Below, piece after piece: positions 1-8,691 of a stretch of 64,000 nucleotides of DNA. The notes under the pieces were generated by a model. The model was not told where the DNA came from and searched no databases. It saw only the letters and a program-made list of their open reading frames with translations. The DNA is from Brumimicrobium glaciale (lineage in GTDB: Bacteria > Bacteroidota > Bacteroidia > Flavobacteriales_D > Crocinitomicaceae), in NCBI RefSeq assembly GCF_004152935.1, contig NZ_SETE01000002.1, forward strand, positions 310,001-374,000, read 5' to 3'. Made by a program: the position numbers and the translations under genes. Each line of letters begins with the position of its first letter. Position 1 is the stretch's first letter.

Positions 1-943
1 TTCTATTCGGTCCTACGGATTTTTCATGGGCGTTTTAATGTTGGCCCTGAATAGCTTCTTTATGGCGACTGGAAAAACATGGGTAATCATGGTCAGTACA
101 GCATTTTTTGCTACTTCAAATATCATTTTAGATTATTTACTCATCTTCGGGTTTTGGGATATCGAACCCATGGGTGTTAAAGGGGCTGCACTGGCTTCTG
201 TGATTTCAGAAGGATTAACTGCTTTGGTACTGTTGGTACTTCTATTTTCTTCGAAAGAACGCATAACTTACGGAATTTTCTCCAAATTCCAGGTTACACT
301 GAAAAGTCTGCGTCGCTTATTTAACGTAGGAATGCCATTGGTAATTCAAGGTTTTTTCGCTTTAGCAACTTGGACAGTTTTCTTTACTTGGATAGAACAA
401 ATGAGTACTTATGATTTAACTGTCTCACAAAACATCCGGGCCATTTATTTTTTGGCATTTGTTCCCATATTTGGATTTGGAGCCACCACAAAAACTTATG
501 TAGCACAATATATGGATGCCAAGGACAAAACCATCATTCCAAAAGTTGTGAAGCGGATTCAGTTCTTAACGATGTTATTTCTATTGGCAATTTTCCATGG
601 CGCACTGCTCTATCCAGAACAATTAATTTCCATAATTAATCCGGAAGAAGCATATTTAGAAGACAGTGCTTATATATTAAGGATGGTTTTTGGTTCAATA
701 TTGATATTTGGACTTTCCACGCCTTACTTTCAAACGATTAATGGATCTGGAAATACAAGGGTCAGTTTGGCAATTGAAATTTTCGGAATGATTGTTTATA
801 TTGCCTATGCTTATTTCACTATTAAAGTATGGAACTGGAGTATCGCAGCAATATGGACTGTTGAATATCTCTACTTCATCTCTCTTGGGGCATTGTCACT
901 ATTGTATTTATCTATATTTAACTGGCGTAAAAAAGAATATTAA
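1..943 (+). CDS. MATE-family efflux transporter, C-terminal part (cut by window edge)
   Basis: The reading frame is open to the left edge, so the gene starts outside the window. An internal ATG at 26 is not the true start, because in-frame codons before it (SIRSYGFF) continue the same membrane segment. About eight hydrophobic segments are separated by short loops. The stretch DYLLIFGFWDIEPMGVKGAA resembles the conserved MATE loop that follows the fourth helix of each half. MATE proteins are inner-membrane antiporters that expel cationic drugs or metabolites using Na+ or H+. The stop codon overlaps the fmt start by one base (TAATG), which suggests translational coupling. The substrate cannot be inferred. 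Confidence 0.85.
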   Translation, partial: SIRSYGFFMGVLMLALNSFFMATGKTWVIMVSTAFFATSNIILDYLLIFGFWDIEPMGVKGAALASVISEGLTALVLLVLLFSSKERITYGIFSKFQVTLKSLRRLFNVGMPLVIQGFFALATWTVFFTWIEQMSTYDLTVSQNIRAIYFLAFVPIFGFGATTKTYVAQYMDAKDKTIIPKVVKRIQFLTMLFLLAIFHGALLYPEQLISIINPEEAYLEDSAYILRMVFGSILIFGLSTPYFQTINGSGNTRVSLAIEIFGMIVYIAYAYFTIKVWNWSIAAIWTVEYLYFISLGALSLLYLSIFNWRKKEY

Positions 944-1899
944 TGAAAGAAAAGAAGGATTTGAATATCGTATTTATGGGAACCCCAGAATTTGCGGTTA
1001 CGATTTTAGAAAAATTGATTTCAGAATCATACAATATAAAAGCGGTAGTTACTGCACCGGACAGACCAGCTGGACGTGGACGTAAATTGCAAGGAAGCGC
1101 CGTGAAAGATTGTGCTATTAAACATGATTTAACTGTTTTACAGCCTACTCAATTAAAGGACGAAGATTTTATTCAAGAATTACAGTCCTACAAAGCTGAT
1201 TTATTTATTGTTGTTGCTTTCAGAATGCTGCCGAAAGTTGTTTGGGAAATTCCAACAATGGGTACATTTAATTTACACGGATCTTTATTGCCACAATATA
1301 GAGGAGCGGCCCCTATAAACTGGGCTGTGATAAATGGAGAAACAGAAACAGGAGTGACTACTTTTTATATAGATGAAAAAATAGACACAGGTCAAATCTT
1401 GATGAGCGATAAAATATCGATAGGTAAAAATGAAACAGCTGGTGAACTGCATGACCGTATGATGGTTTTAGGAGCACAAACAGTTGCAAACACAGTTGAA
1501 TTAATTCGTTTAGGGAATGCGCAAGCAAAACCACAACCAGAAAGTGATTTAAAAGCAGCTCCAAAAATTTCAAAGCAGGATTGTTTATTGGATTTGAATC
1601 AACCTATTGAAGCAATTCATAATTTTATTAGAGGAATGTCACCATATCCTACAGCTTGGATTAAACTTCAACATAAGGAAAGTAAAGATGAAAAGACCTT
1701 GAAATTATTTCACTCCGAAGTACGCGATACTGAAAAGTATTCAGAAACGGTTTTAGTAAATGATAATAAAAGTTTAATCTTAGAAACTTCATTTGGCGCA
1801 TTAACTTTAAGTGAAGTACAATTAGAAGGAAAGAAAAGGTTAGCTGCAGTTTCATTTTTAGCTGGATTTCCAATTGAGGATTGGGAAATTGTAAATTAA
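943..1899 (+). CDS. fmt: methionyl-tRNA formyltransferase
   Basis: Fmt transfers a formyl group from 10-formyl-tetrahydrofolate to Met-tRNA(fMet) for translation initiation. The 318-residue length is normal for the family. The N-terminal Rossmann-like formyltransferase domain starts with IVFMGTPEFA and carries the signature HGSLLPQYRGAAPIN, which holds the catalytic His and the folate-binding residues. A smaller C-terminal OB-like tRNA-binding domain follows from about residue 205. The start is the ATG that overlaps the stop of the MATE gene by one base. No deformylase gene is adjacent. No clear terminator follows; a 315-bp AT-rich spacer separates it from HU. Confidence 0.97.
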   Translation: MKEKKDLNIVFMGTPEFAVTILEKLISESYNIKAVVTAPDRPAGRGRKLQGSAVKDCAIKHDLTVLQPTQLKDEDFIQELQSYKADLFIVVAFRMLPKVVWEIPTMGTFNLHGSLLPQYRGAAPINWAVINGETETGVTTFYIDEKIDTGQILMSDKISIGKNETAGELHDRMMVLGAQTVANTVELIRLGNAQAKPQPESDLKAAPKISKQDCLLDLNQPIEAIHNFIRGMSPYPTAWIKLQHKESKDEKTLKLFHSEVRDTEKYSETVLVNDNKSLILETSFGALTLSEVQLEGKKRLAAVSFLAGFPIEDWEIVN

Positions 1900-2214
1900 G
1901 CGATCCTATTCTTGATTATATTACATTCGAATTGATGTTTTTTTTGTTTTCGAATGGTGTAATTAGCCTATTTAGAAGGTGTTTTAGTCGATTAAAACTA
2001 AACTTTAGTTAGAGAAATAGTTTTTTAACATTTCATTGAAAATAAACATTAATTGATCAGATCGCCCGAAAACAAAGGAGAAGAGCAATTGTTTACCCTT
2101 ATTTTGATGATTTTTTCAACATATTGTGATTTTTTTTCACTCAAACGCTTGTGAGTAGTGGATATTCCGCTATATTTGCTAGAGTATAATTTTTAACAAA
2201 AAAAAACCATAACT
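1900..2214. other. AT-rich intergenic region before HU
   Basis: No coding frame is apparent. An 8-bp inverted repeat (CATTCGAA at 1924-1931, TTCGAATG at 1949-1956) encloses a T-rich loop just after fmt. It is not a canonical terminator, because the T run lies inside the loop. The right part holds the HU promoter. Confidence 0.5.
2149..2178 (+). promoter_or_regulatory. Bacteroidota-type promoter of the HU gene
   Basis: TTG (2149-2151) is followed by a 19-base spacer and an exact TAnnTTTG element (TATATTTG, 2171-2178). This fits the -33/-7 arrangement known for the primary sigma factor of Bacteroidota. It predicts a start near 2184 and a leader of about 30 bases. Confidence 0.7.
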
Positions 2215-2487
2215 ATGAACAAAGCAGAATTGATCGAAGCAATGGCTTCAGAAGCTGGATTGTCAAAAGCAGATTCAAAAAAAGCTTTAGACGCATTTAT
2301 TAACGCAACTACAGGTGCATTAAAAGAAGGTGATCGCCTTTCTTTAATCGGTTTTGGTTCTTTCTCTATTTCTGAGCGTGCAGCTAGAACTGGAAGAAAT
2401 CCTCAAACAGGAAAAGAAATTCAAATTGCAGCTAAAAAAGTTGTTAAGTTTAAAGCTGGTTCTGAGTTAGCAAGCTCTGTTAACTAG
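2215..2487 (+). CDS. hup: HU-family DNA-binding protein
   Basis: A 90-residue basic nucleoid protein, the standard HU size. The start MNKAELIEAMASEAGLSK is the typical helical dimerisation region. The middle carries GFGSFSISERAARTGRNPQTG, the conserved beta-arm region that inserts into the minor groove (the R-x-GRNPQTG signature). HU bends and compacts DNA as a dimer and assists replication, recombination and transcription. It stands alone with its own promoter (2149-2178) and a strong terminator (2514-2540), as expected for an abundant monocistronic protein. HU and IHF subunits cannot be fully separated by eye, but the single stand-alone gene and length favour HU. Confidence 0.96.
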   Translation: MNKAELIEAMASEAGLSKADSKKALDAFINATTGALKEGDRLSLIGFGSFSISERAARTGRNPQTGKEIQIAAKKVVKFKAGSELASSVN

Positions 2488-2513
2488 AAAGCAATTCTTT
2501 TAAAAAAATTGCA

Positions 2514-2540
2514 GGGAGCCCGAAAAGCTCCCTTTTTTTT
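2514..2540 (+). terminator. Rho-independent terminator of HU
   Basis: GGGAGC (2514-2519) pairs with GCTCCC (2527-2532) around a 7-base loop and is followed by eight T residues. It lies 27 bases after the HU stop. Confidence 0.9.
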
Positions 2541-2558
2541 GTTTAAAACTTTAATTAT

Positions 2559-3242
2559 ATGAATGAAAAGTTGCTAGAAGCGTTGTATTCTATTATTACT
2601 CCTGCTAAAATTGAAAAATTTGAAAGAATTGCTGCTGAAAGAACCCGACATGTAACAGTGGCAGTTGAAAATTTATACCAAGAACACAATGCAAGTGCGG
2701 TAATGCGCAGCTGTGATTGTTTTGGAATTCAAGATTTACACATTATTGAAAAAGACAATAAATTTAATGTAAATAAGGATATTGCACTTGGCGCTGGACA
2801 ATGGGTAAATCACTATCATTATACAGATATACTTTATCCGACCACGACTTGTATTCAAACATTGAAAGACAAAGGTTACAAAATTGCCTCCACTACTCCA
2901 CACACCGACGCTTATACCATAAATGATGTTCCGATTGACGAACCAATCGCATTTCTTTTTGGAACAGAACAAACTGGACTTTCAGAAAAAGCACTCGATT
3001 TATCTGACTATTATGTAAAAATCCCAATGGTTGGATTTACGGAGAGCTTTAACATCTCCGTTTCTGCTGCATTAACGATAAATACGGTGCGCACACGATT
3101 AGAAAATCAAGAAAACTTAAACTGGAAAATTTCAAAAGAAGAACAAACCGCTTTAAAGATTGAATGGTGTAAGAACATTATCAAAAATCCAGAGAATGTT
3201 GTAAAAGATTTTATGAGAAGAATTGCGCTGGAGAATGGTTAG
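2559..3242 (+). CDS. trmH: tRNA (guanosine-2'-O-)-methyltransferase, TrmH type
   Basis: A 227-residue SPOUT-fold methyltransferase, close in length to E. coli TrmH (229), which methylates the 2'-O of G18 in tRNA. The three SpoU motifs are visible: N-A-S-A-V-x-R near residue 47, LFGTEQTGLS near 135 and FTESFNISVSAAL near 162. The C-terminal segment LKIEWCKNIIKNPE resembles the E. coli TrmH tail that contacts tRNA, which favours TrmH over the rRNA enzyme RlmB. The start follows the HU terminator by 18 bases. No exact -7 element was found, so its promoter is uncertain. Confidence 0.9.
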   Translation: MNEKLLEALYSIITPAKIEKFERIAAERTRHVTVAVENLYQEHNASAVMRSCDCFGIQDLHIIEKDNKFNVNKDIALGAGQWVNHYHYTDILYPTTTCIQTLKDKGYKIASTTPHTDAYTINDVPIDEPIAFLFGTEQTGLSEKALDLSDYYVKIPMVGFTESFNISVSAALTINTVRTRLENQENLNWKISKEEQTALKIEWCKNIIKNPENVVKDFMRRIALENG

Positions 3243-3324
3243 TCTGTGATTTTAGGGTTAGATTTTATAGGTAAAAAGTTTGATATACTTAGGCAACTAA
3301 ACATATTTTTCTTTGGACTCTTTA

Positions 3325-4443
3325 CTAATGTCTCGTAGATATATTAAGTCCAGGTATAAAATTCCTGAGATTTGAATACCACTTTTTCAGTGATTTTTCA
3401 TCCTTAAAATCAGAATGTTTACGTATTGGTTGAGTCATCCATTGATCAAATTCTACCTTATTAAAACGATACTTGTCAAATATAATTTTCTTATCCTCTT
3501 CTAGTTTGTCTTTGTATATAGGTTTTTCTAACTCCAACAAAACTTCATCTCTGGTCATTACACCAGAAAGAATCAAATTAGAAAAATGAGCTCTTCTCTT
3601 ATCAATCCCAAATCTTGTTGGAAGAATATGACATTGATAAAATCGAGTCCAAATAGATTCCCCATGTTTCACTCGAACACGCTCCCAACCATAAATAGAT
3701 TTCATTTCTTCGGAAGCTTTTTCTTTATCGTAATCTAGGTAATTGAGAATAAAAATCATCTCAATTTTTCTAATATTATAATTGAGAAATTTTTTCCATA
3801 AAGTTAGCATTGGGTAGGATTTTAAAGAAGTACCATCTCCATATTGTTTATAAATATCCATTATGTTTCTACTATCAAGCTTGTCCGTAATCCAACTGTT
3901 CGGCATTACACATTCTGTTTCGAAATTATGCCCCGTTAATATAAATGGCACATTCTTATCTCTCGCTACCTGGTAAAGTGATCCATATAAAGCATGATCT
4001 ATAGGTATGTCAAGATCTATTACTCCAGCTTTTAAATAAGCTATTTGAAGTGCTCTGAATTCTTCAAAATTAACCGTAAACTCATACAGATCTACCCCAA
4101 TAATATCTGTCATAGATTTGACATTATGATTTGCCTCTTCGCTATTCCATCCACTATTGTAATGCACTGCTAGAACTCTAAGTCCACAGTCTTTAAGTTT
4201 ATGCAACATATAAGAACTATCAGTTCCACCACTACAACCCACAATACAATCGTAGGGATGTGATTTACCTCTTTTCTTGATTCGGTCAATAATGGATTGA
4301 AATTCTTTGTTCCAATTCTTGTATTCAACATTGCGTAAAAAATTATATTGATTACAATGATTACATATTCCTTCTGAATCGAAGGAAATATCTGAATCAG
4401 ATGTATCCATAACACAGTTCTTACAAACTTTATAATTACTCAT
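3325..4443 (-). CDS. N-acetyl sugar amidotransferase (WbpG/PseA-like)
   Basis: A 372-residue PP-loop ATP pyrophosphatase related to tRNA thiolases. The N-terminal four-cysteine cluster (C7, C10, C27, C30) is typical of this sugar amidotransferase family. The PP-loop motif SGGTDSS lies at residues 71-77. Known relatives convert an acetamido group of a UDP-sugar to an acetamidino group during lipopolysaccharide or flagellin glycan synthesis, using ammonia from a HisH/HisF-like pair. Those partners are not seen here, so either they lie elsewhere or this is an orphan. The nearest same-strand large gene is a Wzx-type flippase about 690 bases upstream. Together they look like the edge of a surface-polysaccharide locus. 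Confidence 0.87.
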   Translation of the reverse strand: MSNYKVCKNCVMDTSDSDISFDSEGICNHCNQYNFLRNVEYKNWNKEFQSIIDRIKKRGKSHPYDCIVGCSGGTDSSYMLHKLKDCGLRVLAVHYNSGWNSEEANHNVKSMTDIIGVDLYEFTVNFEEFRALQIAYLKAGVIDLDIPIDHALYGSLYQVARDKNVPFILTGHNFETECVMPNSWITDKLDSRNIMDIYKQYGDGTSLKSYPMLTLWKKFLNYNIRKIEMIFILNYLDYDKEKASEEMKSIYGWERVRVKHGESIWTRFYQCHILPTRFGIDKRRAHFSNLILSGVMTRDEVLLELEKPIYKDKLEEDKKIIFDKYRFNKVEFDQWMTQPIRKHSDFKDEKSLKKWYSNLRNFIPGLNISTRH

Positions 4444-4516
4444 GATTTGTACATTTTCAGTCTAAGAATACAACGGTTTAATTTTTAAGATATTGCGGTC
4501 TATTATTTTCATACTT

Positions 4517-4675
4517 TTATAATTTTAACAAAAGATTAAAATATATTAAATGAAAGTTTAGGCTTGGTAGTTTCTGTTCTTCACCATTAAAATTTGTTCT
4601 TTTGTAACAACCGAGATGAGCACAATATCCGGAAATATAGGATCGATATTCTGGTGAACCTAAAAAAAAGCACAT
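4517..4675 (-). CDS. possible small ORF or gene remnant (52 residues)
   Basis: An ATG frame of 52 codons, MCFFLGSPEYRS and onward, contains a cysteine- and aromatic-rich stretch (YCAHLGCYKR). It ends 73 bases upstream of the amidotransferase gene on the same strand. The composition looks more protein-like than expected for AT-rich spacer, but an ORF this short can arise by chance. It may be the tail of a lost glycan-synthesis gene, since the frame is closed by a TAG only a few codons upstream of the ATG. No family is recognised. Confidence 0.25.
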   Translation of the reverse strand: MCFFLGSPEYRSYISGYCAHLGCYKRTNFNGEEQKLPSLNFHLIYFNLLLKL

Positions 4676-5129
4676 TGCAAAATACACCAACTACTAGGAG
4701 AAGGCCCTATAAAATATTGTCCACGAAAGATTAATTTTTCAGTTTACCTTAGAAAAAGATGGGAGTTTGTCGGATATTGGAGTATTAATAGGTAACTAAA
4801 ATAACTCGATGCTGAGGCGATATTTATGATTTCAAGAATACCAAATTTGACATCTTAAATTTATGAACGTAAATATTTACGCTCACAAGTAAGGCTTCAA
4901 TCAACTGTTTTTGAACAAATTATATTTAGATTTTGTATCTATTTGATGATAGTTTATACAAAATACAATGGTTTTGACGACTTCATATGCAAAACTATTA
5001 TAATTGCAATACTTTAAATCATTTGAAGGAAATCATCAACACATTTTACTCCGACATCCAAAATAAGGGTAAAAAAAACTTTTCAATACTCCACGCGTAA
5101 AAAAACATATTTTACGCTAACATTGAAAA
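4676..5129. other. non-coding AT-rich gap between polysaccharide genes
   Basis: No convincing frame on either strand. Two palindromes share a core: GAACGTAAATATTTACGCTC (4865-4884, nearly perfect 20-mer) and an 8-bp hairpin GCGTAAAA/TTTTACGC (5095-5117). The second sits 13 bases past the flippase stop and may be a weak terminator. Confidence 0.4.
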
Positions 5130-6410
5130 TCATCCATTACTATGGTCCAAGCCCTTCACGATCCTTAACAACCAAATCGTACTTCCCCAAAACAGTACAA
5201 ACATAATCCAAGAAATAATCTCAAACACTCCAATTTCGGTTATTCTTAAAATTTCCATTAACTCGGGAAACATTGCAAAGAAGGACAATTGCATTATTGT
5301 CGTTACAATTCCAATCCAAAAGAACCATTTTAATTTTCCAATTATTGCTGGAACCATAGAAATTGATGACGCTACAAAATTAGCCATTAACCAAGGCGAA
5401 AGAACTGCTGCTATTTGACCAGACAGCCTCCATTCCTCTCCAAAAACAAAGGCGAATATTGGAGCTCCCCAAATATATATTACTGTAAATGGAATTATCC
5501 CTATTAAAGTCAAGAGGATTACCGAGCGCTTTAGTAAAGGATAAATGACTTTTTTCTGAGCGAAATCAGCTGAAATTTTATTGTATAAAACTTGTCCCAC
5601 AGCTACACCAATCAACAGTAATGGAATCTTTAACATTCGAAAAGAATGGTCATAAGACCCAAATAAAGAAGTACTTAAGTATAAAGTCAAGAAGAAAGCA
5701 ATGATTAATTCTCTACTTGCGTCAATTAAAGAATGTGGAAGATTCACTTTAGGGAATTCTCGGTATTGTCTTGCGACAACTGCTCTACGAAGCTTCGACT
5801 TCTTGTTGTTCCTTTTATAAATCCCAAAAGCGTCAAAAACAAAAACCAAACTCCCAACAATTACTCCTAACAAAGTCGAAATTACCAATCCTATAACTCC
5901 CAAGCCGGCAATTCCAGCGAGTAACTTTGCCGTATTTGTCGTCGCTGAGGCTATTAAGGTGGAAATAGAAATATTTTTAAACCATTTCATTCGAATTGCC
6001 CAATGTCGACCAATACTTATGAAAACTGTAAAGCCAGTAATAGCGCTAATAGTTACAATGTAAAACAATAAATTATTTGATTCAGATTTGAATAACCAAA
6101 ATATTCCTCCGGCTAACAATGTCAGTCCAACCGTCCACATTAAAATCCTAAGCGACAAGCGATAAATATGAAACGCATGTTCATTCTTTTTAGGTAAAGG
6201 AATCGCATGTTCATATCTTGCAGCGCCAATCACAGCGAGGAAAGCCACTATTCTCATAATGATTCCAAATTCTCCAAAATCTTCAGGAGAATATAGTCTT
6301 GTGATAAAAGGAGTAAGTAAATAACTTATCGCTTGAGCCAACACAGTTCCAGAAGAAAGCACTATTGCAGACTTGATCAACTCAGATTTTAAATTGATTT
6401 TGGAGCGCAT
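5130..6410 (-). CDS. oligosaccharide flippase family protein (Wzx-like)
   Basis: A 426-residue integral membrane protein with about 12 predicted hydrophobic helices and short charged loops. It opens with an amphipathic lead-in and SSGTVLAQAISYLLTPFITR, then LYSPEDFGEFGI, the typical N-terminal pattern of the polysaccharide biosynthesis/Wzx family. Members flip undecaprenyl-linked glycan units across the inner membrane. It lies 52 bases downstream of the DUF721 gene on the same strand, so it may be co-transcribed with recF-DUF721, although it is functionally unrelated. The amidotransferase gene further downstream is a plausible partner. The glycan transported cannot be inferred. Confidence 0.85.
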   Translation of the reverse strand: MRSKINLKSELIKSAIVLSSGTVLAQAISYLLTPFITRLYSPEDFGEFGIIMRIVAFLAVIGAARYEHAIPLPKKNEHAFHIYRLSLRILMWTVGLTLLAGGIFWLFKSESNNLLFYIVTISAITGFTVFISIGRHWAIRMKWFKNISISTLIASATTNTAKLLAGIAGLGVIGLVISTLLGVIVGSLVFVFDAFGIYKRNNKKSKLRRAVVARQYREFPKVNLPHSLIDASRELIIAFFLTLYLSTSLFGSYDHSFRMLKIPLLLIGVAVGQVLYNKISADFAQKKVIYPLLKRSVILLTLIGIIPFTVIYIWGAPIFAFVFGEEWRLSGQIAAVLSPWLMANFVASSISMVPAIIGKLKWFFWIGIVTTIMQLSFFAMFPELMEILRITEIGVFEIISWIMFVLFWGSTIWLLRIVKGLDHSNG

Positions 6411-6462
6411 TTATTGAATTATTAATTCAGAAAACAAGTGGATAGTATTGTTGATCGTTCTT

Positions 6463-6765
6463 TTATTCAAACCAAATGTCATTGACCACTTCAGAACCAG
6501 CAAATTCATTTACTCTTTGAATAATTACGGTTCTACCATAATGCAATTCATCACGCATCACTGAAGAATTCAATTTTATGTGCAGGACTTTGTTTCTGAT
6601 ATAGATTTTTTCAGTTCGATTGGCAATTCCTTGTCCCATCATTTCTGGCCATGCATTAATGATGTCCATTTCCTTCATTTTTCCTTCCAAGCCCCAAGCT
6701 TTCATCATTTTATCAATGATTTTATCTATTCCTTGGTCTTTTTGATTACGCTCTTTATCACTCAT
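6463..6765 (-). CDS. DUF721 (DciA-like) protein
   Basis: A 100-residue protein matching the DUF721 pattern: an acidic/basic N-terminal helix, WPEMMGQGIANRTEKIYIRNKVLHIKL, then RDELHYGR. DciA proteins of this family load the replicative helicase DnaB in bacteria that lack DnaC. Its ATG overlaps the recF stop (ATGA), which gives tight coupling with recF. That recF-DUF721 neighbourhood supports a replication or repair role. Short Bacteroidota forms contain little more than the DUF721 domain, as here. Whether it is the functional helicase loader is an inference. Confidence 0.85.
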   Translation of the reverse strand: MSDKERNQKDQGIDKIIDKMMKAWGLEGKMKEMDIINAWPEMMGQGIANRTEKIYIRNKVLHIKLNSSVMRDELHYGRTVIIQRVNEFAGSEVVNDIWFE

Positions 6766-7898
6766 ATAGCTGCAATTTTTGTCTCTGATTCAACAATTGT
6801 ATTCTCATCAATATGAAAAGCTTTGTATTCAATTTGATTATTTTCAAAGATAGTAGCAATTCGTTCTTTGTCGGTATCTGTAATTAAAACTTGTCCGAAA
6901 TCTTGATCACTCACCATTTGCATCAATCTTTCCACTCTTCCATTATCTAGTTTATCAAAAATATCATCTAATAAAAGAACAGGTTTACGGTTTAAACGAG
7001 ATAAAAGCCATTCATATTGCGCCAATCTCAATGCTATTAAATAAGATTTCTGTTGACCTTGCGATCCGAATTTCTTAATTGGGTGACCTTTTATAGTAAA
7101 AATGAAATCATCTTTATGTGTTCCAACGGTTGTGTATTGTTTTCTCTGATCGCTGCGTTTTGCACCTTCTAAAAGATCTTCAAATGAATGATCAAATAAT
7201 TGAGACCGGTATTCTAAACTGACCTCTTCCTTGTTATCAGATAACCACTGATAATACTTTTGAAAAATTGGAATAAATTCTTCCACGACTCTTTTTCTCG
7301 CTTTATGAATGTTATTTCCGCAGGCAACCAATTGTTCATCCCAAACACTGATACTTTCTTGATCGAAAAATCCATAGCTCCCCATGTTTTTTAAAAGCGC
7401 ATTTCTTTGACTCAATACTTTTCCATATTTTATTAAATCTTGAAGAAAATCTCGGTCAAATTGGGCTATAATCCCATCCATCCATTTTCTTCTCACTTCG
7501 CTTCCTTCTAAAATCAAGTTCCTGTCATAAGGAGAAATCATCACCGCTGGAAAAAGTCCAATATGATCAGCTAACTTCTCATAAGTGACTTTATTTTTCT
7601 TAAAAACCTTCTTTTGACCTTTCTTTACACCACAATAAACAGTTTCTTGAACATTATCTTTATTCCAAGTACTTTGAATCACAAAAAAAGATTCATCAAA
7701 TAAAATGTTTTGACTGTCGATTGGATTCAAGTACGATTTACACATACTTAAATAGTAAATAGCATCGAGAATATTCGTTTTACCGGCACCATTTGGACCA
7801 ATGAAACAATTGATATCGGGCGATAGCGATACATCGGCTTGTTTATAATTTTTAAAATTAATCAAGCTCAATTTTGATAGAAATATATGATTACTCAC
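6762..7898 (-). CDS. recF: DNA replication/repair protein RecF
   Basis: An SMC-like ABC ATPase that helps load RecA at gaps with RecO and RecR. The Walker A motif GPNGAGKTN and Walker B/D-loop LLLDDIFDKLD are both clear, as is the lid region with GSQGQQKSYLIALRLAQ, which contains the ABC signature. The frame is also open to an ATG at 7946. The GTG at 7898 was chosen because it puts the conserved start (FLSKLSLINFKNY) within the first dozen residues, as in other RecF proteins. The product is then 378 residues. It is the first gene of a minus-strand unit with DUF721, and divergent from the TPR gene. Confidence 0.95.
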   Translation of the reverse strand: MSNHIFLSKLSLINFKNYKQADVSLSPDINCFIGPNGAGKTNILDAIYYLSMCKSYLNPIDSQNILFDESFFVIQSTWNKDNVQETVYCGVKKGQKKVFKKNKVTYEKLADHIGLFPAVMISPYDRNLILEGSEVRRKWMDGIIAQFDRDFLQDLIKYGKVLSQRNALLKNMGSYGFFDQESISVWDEQLVACGNNIHKARKRVVEEFIPIFQKYYQWLSDNKEEVSLEYRSQLFDHSFEDLLEGAKRSDQRKQYTTVGTHKDDFIFTIKGHPIKKFGSQGQQKSYLIALRLAQYEWLLSRLNRKPVLLLDDIFDKLDNGRVERLMQMVSDQDFGQVLITDTDKERIATIFENNQIEYKAFHIDENTIVESETKIAAI

Positions 7899-8016
7899 CC
7901 GGTAAATATAGGGAAATTGTAAAGTATTTACAGTATTTAATGACACTTAAAAAATTAAAAATAGTTACTAACACAGGACTTTTTATAAATAGTTCGTTTT
8001 GGATGAAAAAAAAACT

Positions 8017-8024
8017 TATTTTTG
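8017..8024 (+). promoter_or_regulatory. -7 element upstream of the TPR gene
   Basis: TATTTTTG is an exact TAnnTTTG match. It would start transcription near 8030, about 18 bases before the ATG at 8048. No good -33 box is seen at the ideal spacing. Confidence 0.45.
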
Positions 8025-8047
8025 CACTTGCTTTAAAATAGCTAATT

Positions 8048-8689
8048 ATGAGTGAAAACATTACAAAGGAAGAAATAATCGAACAATTTAAGGGCAACAA
8101 GATCCTTAAATACTCTACAATGGTTGTAGGTGTAATTGCAGTGATAGTACTTGCTGTACTAGCATATAAGAACTTCATTTCTGGACCGAAAGAGAAGGCA
8201 TCTGAAGCAGAAATTGCAAATGGTATAATGTATCTAGAGAACGATTCAACACGTTTGGCAACAGAGGAGTTTGAATATCTTACATCTGAATACGATGGAT
8301 ACAAAGGTGGAGAAGTAGCACAGTACGCGCTTGGAAATTTATATTTCGAGCAAGGAAACTACGAAGCAGCATTGAAGGAGTTGAAAGGTGTAAAAATCGA
8401 AGATACATATTTGATGACTTTGGCTATTGGAACACAAGGAGATTGTTATTCTGAATTAGGAGACTATAAGAACGCAGTTAAAATGTACGTAAAAGCAGCT
8501 GAACGTAAAACAAATGATGTAACTACACCAATGTTCTACTTCAAAGCTGGAATCAATGCTGAAGAAGCGGGAGATTTCTCAAAAGCAACAGAATTTTACA
8601 AAATTATCAAAAGTGATTATCTTTCATTTGCTAGTCAAAAAGGAATTGATAAATATATCACTAGAGCAGAAAACTCAGTAATTGAATAA
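8048..8689 (+). CDS. membrane-anchored tetratricopeptide repeat protein
   Basis: 213 residues. A short cytoplasmic N-terminus is followed by one transmembrane helix at about residues 18-40 (ILKYSTMVVGVIAVIVLAVL). Several TPR units then begin at about residue 85 (EVAQYALGNLYFEQGNYEAAL, GDCYSELGDYKNAVKMYVKAA and TPMFYFKAGINAEEAGDFSKA). The layout resembles YfgM-type anchored TPR proteins that act as periplasmic chaperone adaptors. Orientation suggests that the repeats lie in the periplasm. It precedes ribH by two bases, so the two are translationally linked. A specific partner cannot be named. Confidence 0.85.
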   Translation: MSENITKEEIIEQFKGNKILKYSTMVVGVIAVIVLAVLAYKNFISGPKEKASEAEIANGIMYLENDSTRLATEEFEYLTSEYDGYKGGEVAQYALGNLYFEQGNYEAALKELKGVKIEDTYLMTLAIGTQGDCYSELGDYKNAVKMYVKAAERKTNDVTTPMFYFKAGINAEEAGDFSKATEFYKIIKSDYLSFASQKGIDKYITRAENSVIE

Positions 8690-8691
8690 TT

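Noticed and set aside
7891-8304. 137-codon minus-strand frame
   Set aside because: It is antisense to the TPR gene and overlaps the recF start; the residues are serine- and phenylalanine-rich, as expected from an antisense frame.
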